From positions 8,779 through 57,700 of the forward strand of contig LVWT01000043.1 of NCBI GenBank assembly GCA_002083405.1: a stretch of DNA of 48,922 nt, in the 5' to 3' direction. This DNA is from Nitrospira sp. SG-bin2 (GTDB taxonomy: Bacteria > Nitrospirota > Nitrospiria > Nitrospirales > Nitrospiraceae). The notes beneath the pieces were generated by a model, which was given only the letters and a program-made list of their open reading frames with translations, ran no database searches and had not been told where the DNA came from. This document shows, piece by piece, positions 8,032-16,561 of this stretch. The translations under genes and the position numbers were made by a program. The first letter of the stretch is position 1, and each line of letters starts with the position of its first letter.

Positions 8032-9891
8032 TCACTCCCCGGTCAGGAGTTTGAGTACACGCCGACCGTACCGCTCGGCTTTCGTCTCGCCGATTCCTGG
8101 AATTGCCAACAGTGCAGCGGATGTGAGGGGTTTATGGCTGGCGATCGTACGGAGCGTTTTGTCGTGAAAAATCACAAAGGGCGCGACCCCTTCTTCGTCC
8201 GCGAGCTCCATACGGAGGCGGCGGAGCCGCTCGAAGAGCTGAGGGTCGACTATCTCGGATTTTGGAACAACCACCGGCATAGCCCCTTCACGATGAGGTT
8301 TGTCGGGGGGTGCTTGGATGGTCCGTCCCAGTCTTTCTTCCAGATTGAGGGAGCGGTTCCCCTGCAGCACCTCTTGCCCGATCCGCGTGACAGCCAGGAT
8401 TGGGTAGTCCAGTCCTTCGATATGCAGATAGCCTGCATCGATCAGGCTTTTAACCAGCTGAATCACCGATATCTTCGACCGGGTTTTGCATCTGCCATAG
8501 GTTGGACAGTCTTCAGCGCCAGAGGCGAGCATCACCTTTGAGCGACTTCCGCGGACGATGTCAACAATGCGGTTAACTCCGAAGCGTCCTCCGCACCACG
8601 AGATGGTTTCCAAAACGGCCTTCGCATTGGCGTCATCTTCGTCACCCAGGGCTGGGCGGTCTGCCGCCTGAGTAGAGACGCAGCGGTCGCAGAGGTTGCA
8701 GGGTCCCAATGCTTGTTCATCAGCATCGTTGAAATAATGAAGAATCGCCAATTGGCGGCAGATCGTCGTGGATACGTAGGCGATCATCTCGGTGAGAAGC
8801 GTTCTCATACGGTCGGCGCGGCCGGTGTTGCCGGGGTCGCGTGAGGCTTGCTCGATGAAATATTCCTGTGTCGCCAGGTCCCGCTCATGAAACAGTAAGA
8901 CGCAGGACGCGGACTTTCCGTCTCGTCCTGCGCGTCCGGCTTCTTGATAGTAGGCCTCGACGCTGCCGGGAACATCGAAATGGACGACCAGCCGTACATC
9001 CGCCTTATCGATGCCCATGCCAAAGGCATTGGTTGCAACCAGCACCCGAATGGCGCCGCGGCGGAAGCCGTCGTGGAGGAGAGACCGTTCCTCATCGGAC
9101 AGTCCAGCATGGTAATAGCCGATTGATTGGTGCGATTGCCTGAGCATACCTGCCACTTCTTCGACGGTCCGGCGGGTAGCGCAATAGACCACAATGGAAC
9201 CTGCCTGGCAGCCGCTGACCATGCGATCCAACGCCGCCAGTTTGTCCTGACGAGAGACGCAGGAACGCACGGATAGGGCGAGATTCTCACGGCGAAATCC
9301 GGTGACCAAATGGAGAGGCTCTCGCAGCAATAATCGCTCGCTGATGTCGGTTTGGACCCGTGATGTGGCCGTTGCGGTCAAGGCGAGACATGGAGGGTTG
9401 TTGAGTTCCTGGCGCAGGTTGCCGAGCTTCATATAGTCGGGTCTGAAATCGTGGCCCCATTGAGAAATGCAGTGCGCTTCGTCGATAACGAGCAAAGAAA
9501 TGAGGCAGGAGCGCAGCAGGCGTACAAACCCTTCATGCTGCATACGTTCCGGCGCCAGATAGAGGAGTTTGAGGCGTTGCAAGCGCAGTGATGACACAAC
9601 GAGATCCCGCTCCCGTTCAGAAAGGCCCGAATGAAACGCGGCTGCCGCAATGTTGCGCTGTGTGAGGCCTGCTACCTGGTCCTGCATCAAGGCAATGAGG
9701 GGGGATACGACGAGGGTCAGTCCCGGCAAGAGAGTGGCCGGTAGCTGGTAGCACAATGACTTGCCCAAGCCGGTCGGCATGACGGCCAGCGCATCGCGCT
9801 GGACCAACACGGTGCGAATGACCTCTTCCTGTCCGGGCCGAAACCCTGCGAAACCGAATTGGCGCCTGAGCTGTCGTGTGAGGTCATCCAC
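8032..9891 (-). CDS. recQ: ATP-dependent DNA helicase RecQ
   Basis: A 619-residue RecQ with the full bacterial architecture. The SF2 helicase core has Walker A MPTGLGKS (38-45) and DEAH (137-140) followed by CISQWGHDFRPDY. The second RecA lobe contains the QEAGRAGRDG arginine-finger motif. The RQC zinc site is C378/C398/C401/C404, then a winged helix, and an HRDC domain lies over the last 75 residues. It unwinds 3'-5' at recombination intermediates and stalled forks. It lies 31 nt downstream of the porin gene on the same strand and ends convergently with thrH. Confidence 0.97.
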   Translation of the reverse strand: MDDLTRQLRRQFGFAGFRPGQEEVIRTVLVQRDALAVMPTGLGKSLCYQLPATLLPGLTLVVSPLIALMQDQVAGLTQRNIAAAAFHSGLSERERDLVVSSLRLQRLKLLYLAPERMQHEGFVRLLRSCLISLLVIDEAHCISQWGHDFRPDYMKLGNLRQELNNPPCLALTATATSRVQTDISERLLLREPLHLVTGFRRENLALSVRSCVSRQDKLAALDRMVSGCQAGSIVVYCATRRTVEEVAGMLRQSHQSIGYYHAGLSDEERSLLHDGFRRGAIRVLVATNAFGMGIDKADVRLVVHFDVPGSVEAYYQEAGRAGRDGKSASCVLLFHERDLATQEYFIEQASRDPGNTGRADRMRTLLTEMIAYVSTTICRQLAILHYFNDADEQALGPCNLCDRCVSTQAADRPALGDEDDANAKAVLETISWCGGRFGVNRIVDIVRGSRSKVMLASGAEDCPTYGRCKTRSKISVIQLVKSLIDAGYLHIEGLDYPILAVTRIGQEVLQGNRSLNLEERLGRTIQAPPDKPHREGAMPVVVPKSEIVDPQLFERLRRLRMELADEEGVAPFVIFHDKTLRTIASHKPLTSAALLAIPGIGETKAERYGRRVLKLLTGE

Positions 9892-9922
9892 AATCAGAGA
9901 GAGACAGATTCGAAGGTGTCGG

Positions 9923-11653
9923 TTAGAAATTCAACCAGAGCTGTGCATAGGCCCAGGTCTGGTTTTTGCTGGTCCCGAGGTTCTCCCGGATATAGGGTCC
10001 CGTAAAGAGATAGGAGAAGGATGTCTGAAAAGCCAGCTTCCCGTCCATGAACAGGTGGGTCCAGGTGAAGTCCAGCTCATCTCCAATGTGCTTTGTCGTA
10101 TTCCCTACCTTGGAAAAGACATAGACGCCTTGGCTTGCGCGGTACCAGTTGTCTTGGGCATTGGCAAGGTTGAGATTGGTGTACCAGACTTCTATATGAT
10201 CGTCTCTTGTCGGTCTCGCTTGGAAATTGGCTGACCAGGTCAAAGTATTTTTCCATCCCTGGACGTCCATGTAGCCCATGTGAATGTGGTTGGTGGGGTA
10301 GAGGTTTTCGAACGTGTTGGCGGTGGAGCAGGTTCCATAGGCCGGGTTCAACGTACAATTTGCACGGCCGTCACCAGAGGCATAGTCGAAATTCAGGGCA
10401 AACCGGGGTTTCCAGGCCCAATCATAGAACGTGTAGCCGATCCAGTTTCTGGTCGCCCACGCATTGATGTGGAGACACTTCGTCTGATTTCCTGTCGCGC
10501 CGCAAGGTTCGGTCGTCCCGCCGGTGTCACCCATTTGGCCGAACTGGTAGACCAACTCATTAGAGAAGTCGAACCCGGCCTTCTTGACGGCGATACGATT
10601 CCCAATAACATGCCGTGTTTGGTTCCCATGCTTCGGGGTGCCCAAACCCTGAGCACGGACATCGGTCGAACCGAGATTATTCTTGTAGTAGATATAGAAG
10701 GGTTCGATCAAGGACCAGGGGACGGCCTTGATCTGGTTATAGAGGACCAGCATATCGACATCCCCATGGGCATTTCTCGCTTGGCCGGTCACCGGTAGTC
10801 CCGTGACCGGGTTGATATTCGGGCCCCCGCTGCCGAGCGCCGCGCCCTGTGGGAGATCAGTCTCAGCAAGCCTGAACCAGCCGAAGGATGAATCCATGAA
10901 ACTCGTGCCGTATTGCGCCATGATCCCATCGAAGGAAAACCCGGTGTTCGCCCAATCGAAGTGCCCCAATAGGCTTTGATCACCGAAGACAAGGTATTGC
11001 CGTCCGGCCTTTATCCCCAGGCCAGGGACCCCGGCAAAATTGCGAACCAGCATGTAGCCGGCTCGGATCCCGAGAGAACAGGCTGATTTGCCGGTGTTGA
11101 GAGCGGGGGCGCATGTATGATTGATCGGATCCCCGTTCCCGCCCCAGGTGCGGGAATCGATGAATTCGAAATAAAAATTCACATCGGGAGAGATGTCATA
11201 ACCGATGCCCAATCGGGTCATCTGTTGAACGAACGAATCGTTGGCGTTGCCTGTGAAGTGGTTGGCTATTCCCAGAGGGTTGTTACAGTTTCCTCCGTTT
11301 CCAATCCCTCCGCCGAAACAGAGATTGTTCCTGTATTCAGGACGGACGCGAAGGTCTGCGCGGATCCAGAGATTTTTGAGGTCAAAATTCCTGCCGATGT
11401 TCGGATCGAAGAGCTCGTACTTCTCCTTCAGGGGAATGCCTCTGCCGATGACGATGATATTGGTGATTCTTTCGTTTTCCGGTATTTCGAAGGCCGCATT
11501 GACGATCGTGGTGGTGGCCAAGAGGATGGCTGGGCCGATCGCAACGGCGAGTACGAAGGCGCGTATGCCGAGGGGCTCGTTCCAGGTATGGGTCCCGAGC
11601 CCGGTGTGCCTCCGGTGTCTGGGTTGGAAAAGAAACGAGAAAAACAATCTCAC
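9923..11653 (-). CDS. Outer-membrane beta-barrel porin, alginate-export family-like
   Basis: A 576-residue exported protein. A signal sequence around residues 30-52 (hydrophobic stretch ending TTTIVNAA) is followed by a long alternating-polarity barrel rich in Asn, Gly, Trp and Tyr. The C-terminus ends in Phe (AQLWLNF), as expected for BAM substrates. Blocks such as LWIRADLRVRPEYRNN, NFYFEFIDSRTWGG and IKAGRQYLVFGDQSLLGHFDW fit alginate-export-type porins. Paired cysteines in loop regions may form disulfides. The start is GTG with AAGGA upstream. The transported substrate cannot be inferred. It sits between tatA-type genes and recQ on the same strand. Confidence 0.75.
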   Translation of the reverse strand: MRLFFSFLFQPRHRRHTGLGTHTWNEPLGIRAFVLAVAIGPAILLATTTIVNAAFEIPENERITNIIVIGRGIPLKEKYELFDPNIGRNFDLKNLWIRADLRVRPEYRNNLCFGGGIGNGGNCNNPLGIANHFTGNANDSFVQQMTRLGIGYDISPDVNFYFEFIDSRTWGGNGDPINHTCAPALNTGKSACSLGIRAGYMLVRNFAGVPGLGIKAGRQYLVFGDQSLLGHFDWANTGFSFDGIMAQYGTSFMDSSFGWFRLAETDLPQGAALGSGGPNINPVTGLPVTGQARNAHGDVDMLVLYNQIKAVPWSLIEPFYIYYKNNLGSTDVRAQGLGTPKHGNQTRHVIGNRIAVKKAGFDFSNELVYQFGQMGDTGGTTEPCGATGNQTKCLHINAWATRNWIGYTFYDWAWKPRFALNFDYASGDGRANCTLNPAYGTCSTANTFENLYPTNHIHMGYMDVQGWKNTLTWSANFQARPTRDDHIEVWYTNLNLANAQDNWYRASQGVYVFSKVGNTTKHIGDELDFTWTHLFMDGKLAFQTSFSYLFTGPYIRENLGTSKNQTWAYAQLWLNF

Positions 11654-11708
11654 GTAACGGTGGTTCCTTGAGACTAGTGGTGTATCGGCGGGTGGTGATG
11701 ATGCACGA

Positions 11709-12002
11709 TCAAACCTGGCCCGGCTGGCCGGCTGCTTTGTCTTCGACCTGTTTGGCTGCTGAGTTGATTTCCTCTTCTGTCTCTTTCAGGGAGGCCTGGA
11801 AGTCCTGTTCTGCCATTTTGACTTCTTGTTGAATGAGATTCAACTCGGGCTCGACGGATTTCCGCAGATCTTCCGTGACATCCTTGAATCCTTTAAAGGC
11901 TTTTCCGACTTGCCGCCCCACCTCCGGCAATTGTTTAGGGCCGAAGAGGAGAAACGCAATCACCAGAATAATAAGGACTTCGCCTGCTCCTAGTCCAAAC
12001 AT
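11709..12002 (-). CDS. tatA: Tat translocase subunit, TatA/TatB family
   Basis: A 97-residue protein with one N-terminal TM helix (about 5-20), the FGPKQLPEVGR hinge and a long amphipathic helix followed by a charged helical tail. It belongs to the TatA/B family, which forms the pore or receptor for folded twin-arginine substrates. The Pro-Glu hinge and longer acidic tail make it somewhat TatB-like, so with its neighbour it may serve as the A/B pair. No tatC is in the window. Confidence 0.85.
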   Translation of the reverse strand: MFGLGAGEVLIILVIAFLLFGPKQLPEVGRQVGKAFKGFKDVTEDLRKSVEPELNLIQQEVKMAEQDFQASLKETEEEINSAAKQVEDKAAGQPGQV

Positions 12003-12076
12003 GGTGTATCGCTGGAAATGCGTGATTGATTCGGGCGGCGTGCAATTGCCGCTCGCGTCGCATGACTCAGGTTCTC

Positions 12077-12355
12077 TTATCCTTGTTTGACCGGCCCTGG
12101 TTGTGCGGCTTTCGGCGCAGATGAAGGCGCGGCTTCCGGTTGTGCGGCGGCCGCATTGGCTGAAACACCCTGGGCTTGTTGAGACTGTTCAGCCGGCGTG
12201 ACGTCTATGGCGTCCGCTTCGTGCACGGTTTTCTTGAATCCTTTGATGGCTTTTCCAAGTCCTTCGCCCAATTGCGGCAGTTTGCCGGCGCCGAAAATGA
12301 TGAGGACAATGACCAGGATTAGCAGTAATTCCATCCAGCCGAACGAACCGAACAT
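12077..12355 (-). CDS. tatA: Tat translocase subunit TatA
   Basis: A 92-residue protein starting MFGSFGWMELLLILVIV, with the TM helix, the FGAGKLPQLGEGLGKAIKGFK hinge and amphipathic helix typical of TatA, and a low-complexity Ala/Gln/Pro tail. ATG 12355 has GAGG upstream and is preferred over the frame start at 12367. It precedes the second tatA-type gene by 74 nt on the same strand. Both lie downstream of mnmA and probably share its transcription unit. Confidence 0.9.
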   Translation of the reverse strand: MFGSFGWMELLLILVIVLIIFGAGKLPQLGEGLGKAIKGFKKTVHEADAIDVTPAEQSQQAQGVSANAAAAQPEAAPSSAPKAAQPGPVKQG

Positions 12356-12474
12356 GTCGAACCTCAAATGCGTGATGAAGCAGGGAAACTGTCGGGACCA
12401 TTACCGTAGGGAGAGGCTATACGAAGGGTCTGGATCAAGTCAAGGGAAGGTATTGCCGGAATTTCGGGTAGACG

Positions 12475-13557
12475 TTAGAACGGTTGAATGATGCCCCCTC
12501 CCAAGACTTGATTGTCTTGATAAAAGACGGCAGATTGCCCAGGGCTTAGTGCGCGCTGGGGTTTATGGAACTGGATGCGAAGGGTAGAGGAGTTCAATGG
12601 GTAGATGGTTGCCGGGGTCGTCGGTGTGGCATACCGGACCTTGACCTCGGCATCAGTCGGCCCGTTCTGAAACGATGATGTAAAGAGGTTGAGATCGCTT
12701 ACGTCGCAGGCGCTTCGATAGAGAGATTCTTCGGGGCCGAGCATGACCGTATTCGTTGTGGGGATGACAGAATGGACATAGAGGCGTTGGCCTGTGGCGA
12801 CACCGAGCCCACGGCGTTGCCCTGGAGTATAAAAGGCAATGCCCTCATGCTGGCCTAGGGAACGACCTGTTTCATCGATAAAGGATCCCGGCTTCTTGGC
12901 CTGGGGGTGCTCCCTTTCGATGAAGGTGCGATAGTCTCCGTGACTGACAAAGCAAATCTCCTGACTTTCCTTCAATTCATCAGCGGGGAGGCCGAGCGCC
13001 TCCGCTTCCTGCCATACTTCTGTTTTCTGCATGCCGCCAACTGGAAACAGAAGTTGTGAGAGCCAGATAGGATTGAGCCGATAGAGAAAGTAACTCTGGT
13101 CTTTCTTTAAATCGACGGAACGATGGAGCGTACAGGTTCCGTCTTGTTTGTGTACCCGCACATAATGGCCGGTGGCGACATACGGAATGTTCCTTGATTG
13201 AGCCAGAGCGATCAGGCCCTGGATCTTGATCCGTTCGTTGCAGCGGACGCAGGGATTGGGAGTGATGCCATGGGTGTATCCATGGAGAAAGTCCTCGATG
13301 ACTTTTGTTCGAAATGTATCCCGGCTATCGATGACTTCATAGGGGATGCCGAGCGTCTTGGCGACATGTTTGGCGATCCCAATCTTGCAACATCCACGCT
13401 CCTGCCACTTTTTTGAAGCGGCCGCGGTTTCGTCTTCATGTTCCCAGACCTGGAGCGTGACGCCGTGCACGTCGTAGCCCTGACGAACGAGCAACGCTGC
13501 CGCGACGGAGCTATCGACTCCGCCACTCATGCCGAGGAGAACAGTCTGACGGTTCAT
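12475..13557 (-). CDS. mnmA: tRNA 2-thiouridylase MnmA
   Basis: A 360-residue MnmA, which thiolates U34 of tRNA Lys, Glu and Gln using a persulfide sulfur donor. The PP-loop SGGVDSS at residues 10-16 binds ATP. The two catalytic cysteines are those of NPCVRCNERIK and EICFVSHGDY, and the C-terminal beta domain is complete. With mnmE and mnmG upstream on the same strand, the window holds the complete bacterial gene set for 5-substituted 2-thiouridine at the wobble position. Confidence 0.97.
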   Translation of the reverse strand: MNRQTVLLGMSGGVDSSVAAALLVRQGYDVHGVTLQVWEHEDETAAASKKWQERGCCKIGIAKHVAKTLGIPYEVIDSRDTFRTKVIEDFLHGYTHGITPNPCVRCNERIKIQGLIALAQSRNIPYVATGHYVRVHKQDGTCTLHRSVDLKKDQSYFLYRLNPIWLSQLLFPVGGMQKTEVWQEAEALGLPADELKESQEICFVSHGDYRTFIEREHPQAKKPGSFIDETGRSLGQHEGIAFYTPGQRRGLGVATGQRLYVHSVIPTTNTVMLGPEESLYRSACDVSDLNLFTSSFQNGPTDAEVKVRYATPTTPATIYPLNSSTLRIQFHKPQRALSPGQSAVFYQDNQVLGGGIIQPF

Positions 13558-13642
13558 AGAGTGCTATTGTACAGAGAGGGCCGTGAGAAGAGCTAGCCCG
13601 GATTCTTCATGACCGCATAGCAGAGGGGCATGAGGAATGTGA

Positions 13643-14092
13643 CTAGAGGTCAGAAGCACGAATTTTCCCGCGATGGGAAGTCAGATCGTAGACGTTTTTA
13701 TTAGGTGAGGGCGGTTCCTCCTCCACCCATTTATGGGCGCCCATGTCGCACATTCCATGGAAATGGGCTCCGTCTTCGATGGCAATGGCGGGGGTGCGAA
13801 TGTCGCCGATGAGTATGCCCGGTTTCAGAATCTGGATCTTTTCAGCGGCGGTGACAGTTCCGTTGATTTTTCCACTGGTGATCACCGTTTTCGCGGATAC
13901 CATCCCTTTGATCACCGCATGTTCCCCCACGATCAAGGTTCCGGTGGTTCGGATTTCGCCTTCAGCTTTTCCGTCAATGCGTATCGTTGCGTTAAAATGA
14001 ATGACGCCCTTAAAGTCGACACCCTTCCCGAGAAAAGTAAAGTTCTCACTGTCGGTGCTATCCTGAGCACTCTTTTCGCTCATGGCCCACAT
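13643..14092 (-). CDS. Bactofilin
   Basis: A polymer-forming bactofilin (DUF583) of up to 149 residues. A flexible N-terminus is followed by the right-handed beta-helix with repeats such as GKGVDFKGVIHFNATIRIDGKAEGEI, GTLIVGEHAVIKGMV and GKINGTVTAAEKIQI. Bactofilins assemble nucleotide-independent filaments at membranes. ATG 14092 lies about 12 nt from GGAG; a second in-frame ATG at 14083 is possible. It is the downstream member of a bactofilin pair and is preceded by a strong hairpin that abuts its SD. The location just downstream of parB suggests a link to ParABS positioning, as known for bactofilins in Myxococcus. Confidence 0.93.
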   Translation of the reverse strand: MWAMSEKSAQDSTDSENFTFLGKGVDFKGVIHFNATIRIDGKAEGEIRTTGTLIVGEHAVIKGMVSAKTVITSGKINGTVTAAEKIQILKPGILIGDIRTPAIAIEDGAHFHGMCDMGAHKWVEEEPPSPNKNVYDLTSHRGKIRASDL

Positions 14093-14111
14093 AACTGTCG
14101 TCTGCTCCTTT

Positions 14112-14133
14112 CACGCCGCCTAAAAGCGGCGTG
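14112..14133 (-). promoter_or_regulatory. Hairpin directly upstream of the second bactofilin SD
   Basis: CACGCCGC (14112-14119) and GCGGCGTG (14126-14133) form a perfect 8-bp stem with a 6-nt loop. On the coding (minus) strand the stem is followed by two A residues and the AGGAG ribosome-binding site. There is no T-run, so it is not a classical terminator. An RNA-processing or stabilising element between the two bactofilin genes, or a translational control, is more likely. Confidence 0.55.
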
Positions 14134-14208
14134 TTCTCAAGGTGTCTCGGCAGGAGGTCGCATCAACCGTGACTAATGTCTCGATGCACAACTACCGTGA
14201 AATAGGCG

Positions 14209-14682
14209 TTAGTTGGCGACTCGCTTGACGGACGGTTGGTCCGACTGGGTCACGGCCCGAAGTGCAGGCTCTCGTTGCGTGTCTCGAGCCCCTTGGGTCA
14301 TTTCGAGTGTGCCGTTGAAGAGCACGCCTTCTTCGATCGACAACATGGGGGTTTTCACGCCCCCGTTGATGACAGCGGGAGCTCTCAGTTTGAGCTTCTC
14401 TTTTATATGAATATCTCCGGTGATCTTTCCCTTACAGATTAGGGTTCCTGCCGTTACCTTTGCCTTGAGAACAGCCTCTTCTCCGACCAGCAGCACACCA
14501 TCGGTCGTGATCTCGCCATCAAGAGATCCATCGATTCGTACCGTTCCCGTGTAGGAAATGGAGCCTTTGAAATCAACACCCTTTCCGATGAAGGCGCTGA
14601 CATCTTCCCTCGTTTCTACTCGTGCGGGCGTGAGGCTCGGCCCGTTTTCCTCTGTACCATCTTGCTTCTCAGGCTTCCACAT
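14209..14682 (-). CDS. Bactofilin
   Basis: A 157-residue second bactofilin. The disordered charged N-terminus (about 40 residues, containing ENGPSLTPARVETRED) leads into the beta-helix with FIGKGVDFKGSISYTGTVRIDG, GVLLVGEEAVLKAKV and GKITGDIHIKEKLKL. The C-terminal tail is polar and longer than in its neighbour. ATG 14682 is chosen because GGAGGAG lies 5-7 nt upstream; the longer frame to 14712 would put that SD inside the gene. It lies between parB and the other bactofilin, all on the minus strand. Two unlike tails suggest co-polymers with different partners (inference). Confidence 0.93.
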   Translation of the reverse strand: MWKPEKQDGTEENGPSLTPARVETREDVSAFIGKGVDFKGSISYTGTVRIDGSLDGEITTDGVLLVGEEAVLKAKVTAGTLICKGKITGDIHIKEKLKLRAPAVINGGVKTPMLSIEEGVLFNGTLEMTQGARDTQREPALRAVTQSDQPSVKRVAN

Positions 14683-14850
14683 ATGGATCTCCTCCTCATC
14701 CTGTCCGGCCAAATTAAGTGCAGTGAGTGTTTGTGTACGCGATTGTAGTTGTATCGGTCTCTTCAGGTAGCAAATGTAGCGGAAATTTATGGAAAAGCAA
14801 GAAGTATGTCCTTTCCCAGTGTGCTCGATGCAACTGAAATGGAGCGAGGT

Positions 14851-15702
14851 CTACTCTGAGAGCAGAGTCTCGACGATACCATCCAATTGCTCTGCGGAGA
14901 AATACTGAATCGTTATTGTCCCACCCTGCCCTCTAGGCACGATATGCACCTTTGTCCCGAGTTTCTTCTGCAATCGCATTTCGAGCGCAGTCCAGTCAGA
15001 ATTTACCTGGGTCTTGCGGGTGCGCCTTTTATTAACTAGTGAAGATTCAACGAGTTTTTCTGTTTCTCGCACAGAAAGTCCATGAGAGATCACTATTGTG
15101 GATATCTGCATCTGTTGTTCAGGGGACTCCAGGCCAAGGATAACTTTTGCATGGCCGGCTGATAGTGTCCCGTTCTCAACGAGTTTCTGGGCTTCCGGGT
15201 GGAGCTGTGTCAGGCGCACTGCGTTGGCGACTGAGGATCTGTCGCGCCCAACTTTCTGAGCAATGGCATCTTGCGTTAGTCCAAATTCGTTTATCATCCG
15301 TGAATAGGCGCGGGCCGTTTCCATCGGATTCAAATCCGCTCGTTGTATATTTTCCACCAAGGCGATCATCAAAGACTCTTGATCGCTACAATTCCTGACG
15401 ACAGCTTGGATCGTTTCAAGACCAGCTTCTTTTGAGGCGCGCCATCGTCGCTCACCGGCGATGAGCTCAAAGATCCCATCGCCTTTGCGGCGCACCATAA
15501 TGGGCTGGAGGATACCGCTCTCCTTGATAGAGGCTGCCAATTCAGCGAGTTCTCCGGGGGCAAAATGATGCCGGGGCTGATACCGGTTGGGAACAATGTC
15601 ACTAATTCGTATGTGCTGTACGTCGTTGGCCTCAATCGGCTGGTTCACAGCCACAGACGGCAGGAGAGCATCGAGTCCTCTACCGAGCGCTTTCTTTTCC
15701 AT
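14851..15702 (-). CDS. parB: Chromosome-partitioning protein ParB
   Basis: A 283-residue ParB/Spo0J. The N-terminal ALGRGLDALL motif would contact ParA. The ParB/Srx domain has the CTP-binding GERRWRA box, the central HTH includes LTQDAIAQKVGRDRSSVAN, and a C-terminal dimerisation domain follows. It loads on parS, spreads as a CTP-dependent clamp and condenses the origin region. Its start overlaps the end of parA by 23 bp, so the two are translationally coupled. Two perfect parS sites lie just upstream of parA and at the start of rsmG. Confidence 0.97.
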   Translation of the reverse strand: MEKKALGRGLDALLPSVAVNQPIEANDVQHIRISDIVPNRYQPRHHFAPGELAELAASIKESGILQPIMVRRKGDGIFELIAGERRWRASKEAGLETIQAVVRNCSDQESLMIALVENIQRADLNPMETARAYSRMINEFGLTQDAIAQKVGRDRSSVANAVRLTQLHPEAQKLVENGTLSAGHAKVILGLESPEQQMQISTIVISHGLSVRETEKLVESSLVNKRRTRKTQVNSDWTALEMRLQKKLGTKVHIVPRGQGGTITIQYFSAEQLDGIVETLLSE

Positions 15703-16456
15703 TAGTTAGAAACTCCTTGGCTAGAGCAACGTAGGCCTGCGAACCGGCTGATGCTGCGTTATACAATATGCCGGGCCGGCCATAACTCGGAGCCTCTGCC
15801 AGCGCGACATTGCGGGGGATAACCGCGCGATAGACCTTTTCCGTAAAGTGCGAACGCACTTGATCGGCAACTTGGCGAGCCAATGTATTGCGGGCATCAA
15901 ACATTGTCAAGACGATTCCTTCGATATGGAGATCAGGATTAAAGGATTGGCGCACTCGCTCGATACTGCCTAACAGTCTAGTGAGTCCCTCCATTGCATA
16001 ATATTCGCACTGAACGGGGATGAGTACAGAACTGGCTGCGGTGAGGGCATTGACTGTGAGAATCCCAAGCGCTGGCGGGCAATCGATAAAGATCACATCA
16101 TATTGTTCAACGATCTCTCCGATCACATCTTTCAAATGGGTTTCTCGACCGGTGGCATTTACGAGTTCTATTTCTGCTCCAGCAAGATCTGCATTAGCCG
16201 GAAGGACCGTGAGACCATGGATGGCACTTTTCACTCGGACAAATTCACATTTTGTATCTTTAATCAAGCAGTTATAGACTGTTTTTTTCAAGGAGCGTGG
16301 ATCAATTCCAAGACCGCTCGTTGCATTTCCCTGGGGGTCTAGATCGATTAAGAGGACAGATCTTCCCTCCAGAGCAATCGCCGACGCCAGATTGATCGTC
16401 GTGGTTGTCTTGCCTACTCCACCCTTCTGATTGGCTACTGCGATAATCTTTTTCAT
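15680..16456 (-). CDS. parA: Chromosome-partitioning ATPase ParA/Soj
   Basis: A 258-residue chromosomal ParA with the deviant Walker A KGGVGKTTTT (residues 11-20) directly after the first beta strand and no N-terminal HTH, as in Soj. Walker A' and B motifs follow (VLLIDLDPQGNATSGLG; VIFIDCPPALGILTVNA). ATP-bound dimers bind DNA nonspecifically, and ParB stimulates release, which moves origins apart. ATG 16456 is taken because the family starts exactly there; the frame extends to 16486 without an SD. A parS site lies 69 bp upstream. Confidence 0.97.
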   Translation of the reverse strand: MKKIIAVANQKGGVGKTTTTINLASAIALEGRSVLLIDLDPQGNATSGLGIDPRSLKKTVYNCLIKDTKCEFVRVKSAIHGLTVLPANADLAGAEIELVNATGRETHLKDVIGEIVEQYDVIFIDCPPALGILTVNALTAASSVLIPVQCEYYAMEGLTRLLGSIERVRQSFNPDLHIEGIVLTMFDARNTLARQVADQVRSHFTEKVYRAVIPRNVALAEAPSYGRPGILYNAASAGSQAYVALAKEFLTNGKESAR

Positions 16457-16524
16457 ATGCAGCGTGGCTCTAGGCCCCTCTCTCAACAGATTCTGAAGAT
16501 ATGGTCGAACGAGATGATAGAAAA

Positions 16525-16540
16525 TGTTCCACGTGGAACA
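16525..16540. promoter_or_regulatory. parS site 1 (ParB-binding)
   Basis: Perfect 16-bp palindrome TGTTCCACGTGGAACA, the near-universal chromosomal parS sequence, in the short gap between rsmG and parA. Besides loading ParB for segregation, it could let ParB influence parAB transcription. Confidence 0.96.
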
Positions 16541-16561
16541 TCAATGCGTCATCGTTAATAT

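Noticed and set aside
10280..10798. 172-codon frame antisense to the porin
   Set aside because: Shadow of the porin gene; the minus-strand frame has a signal sequence and barrel pattern.
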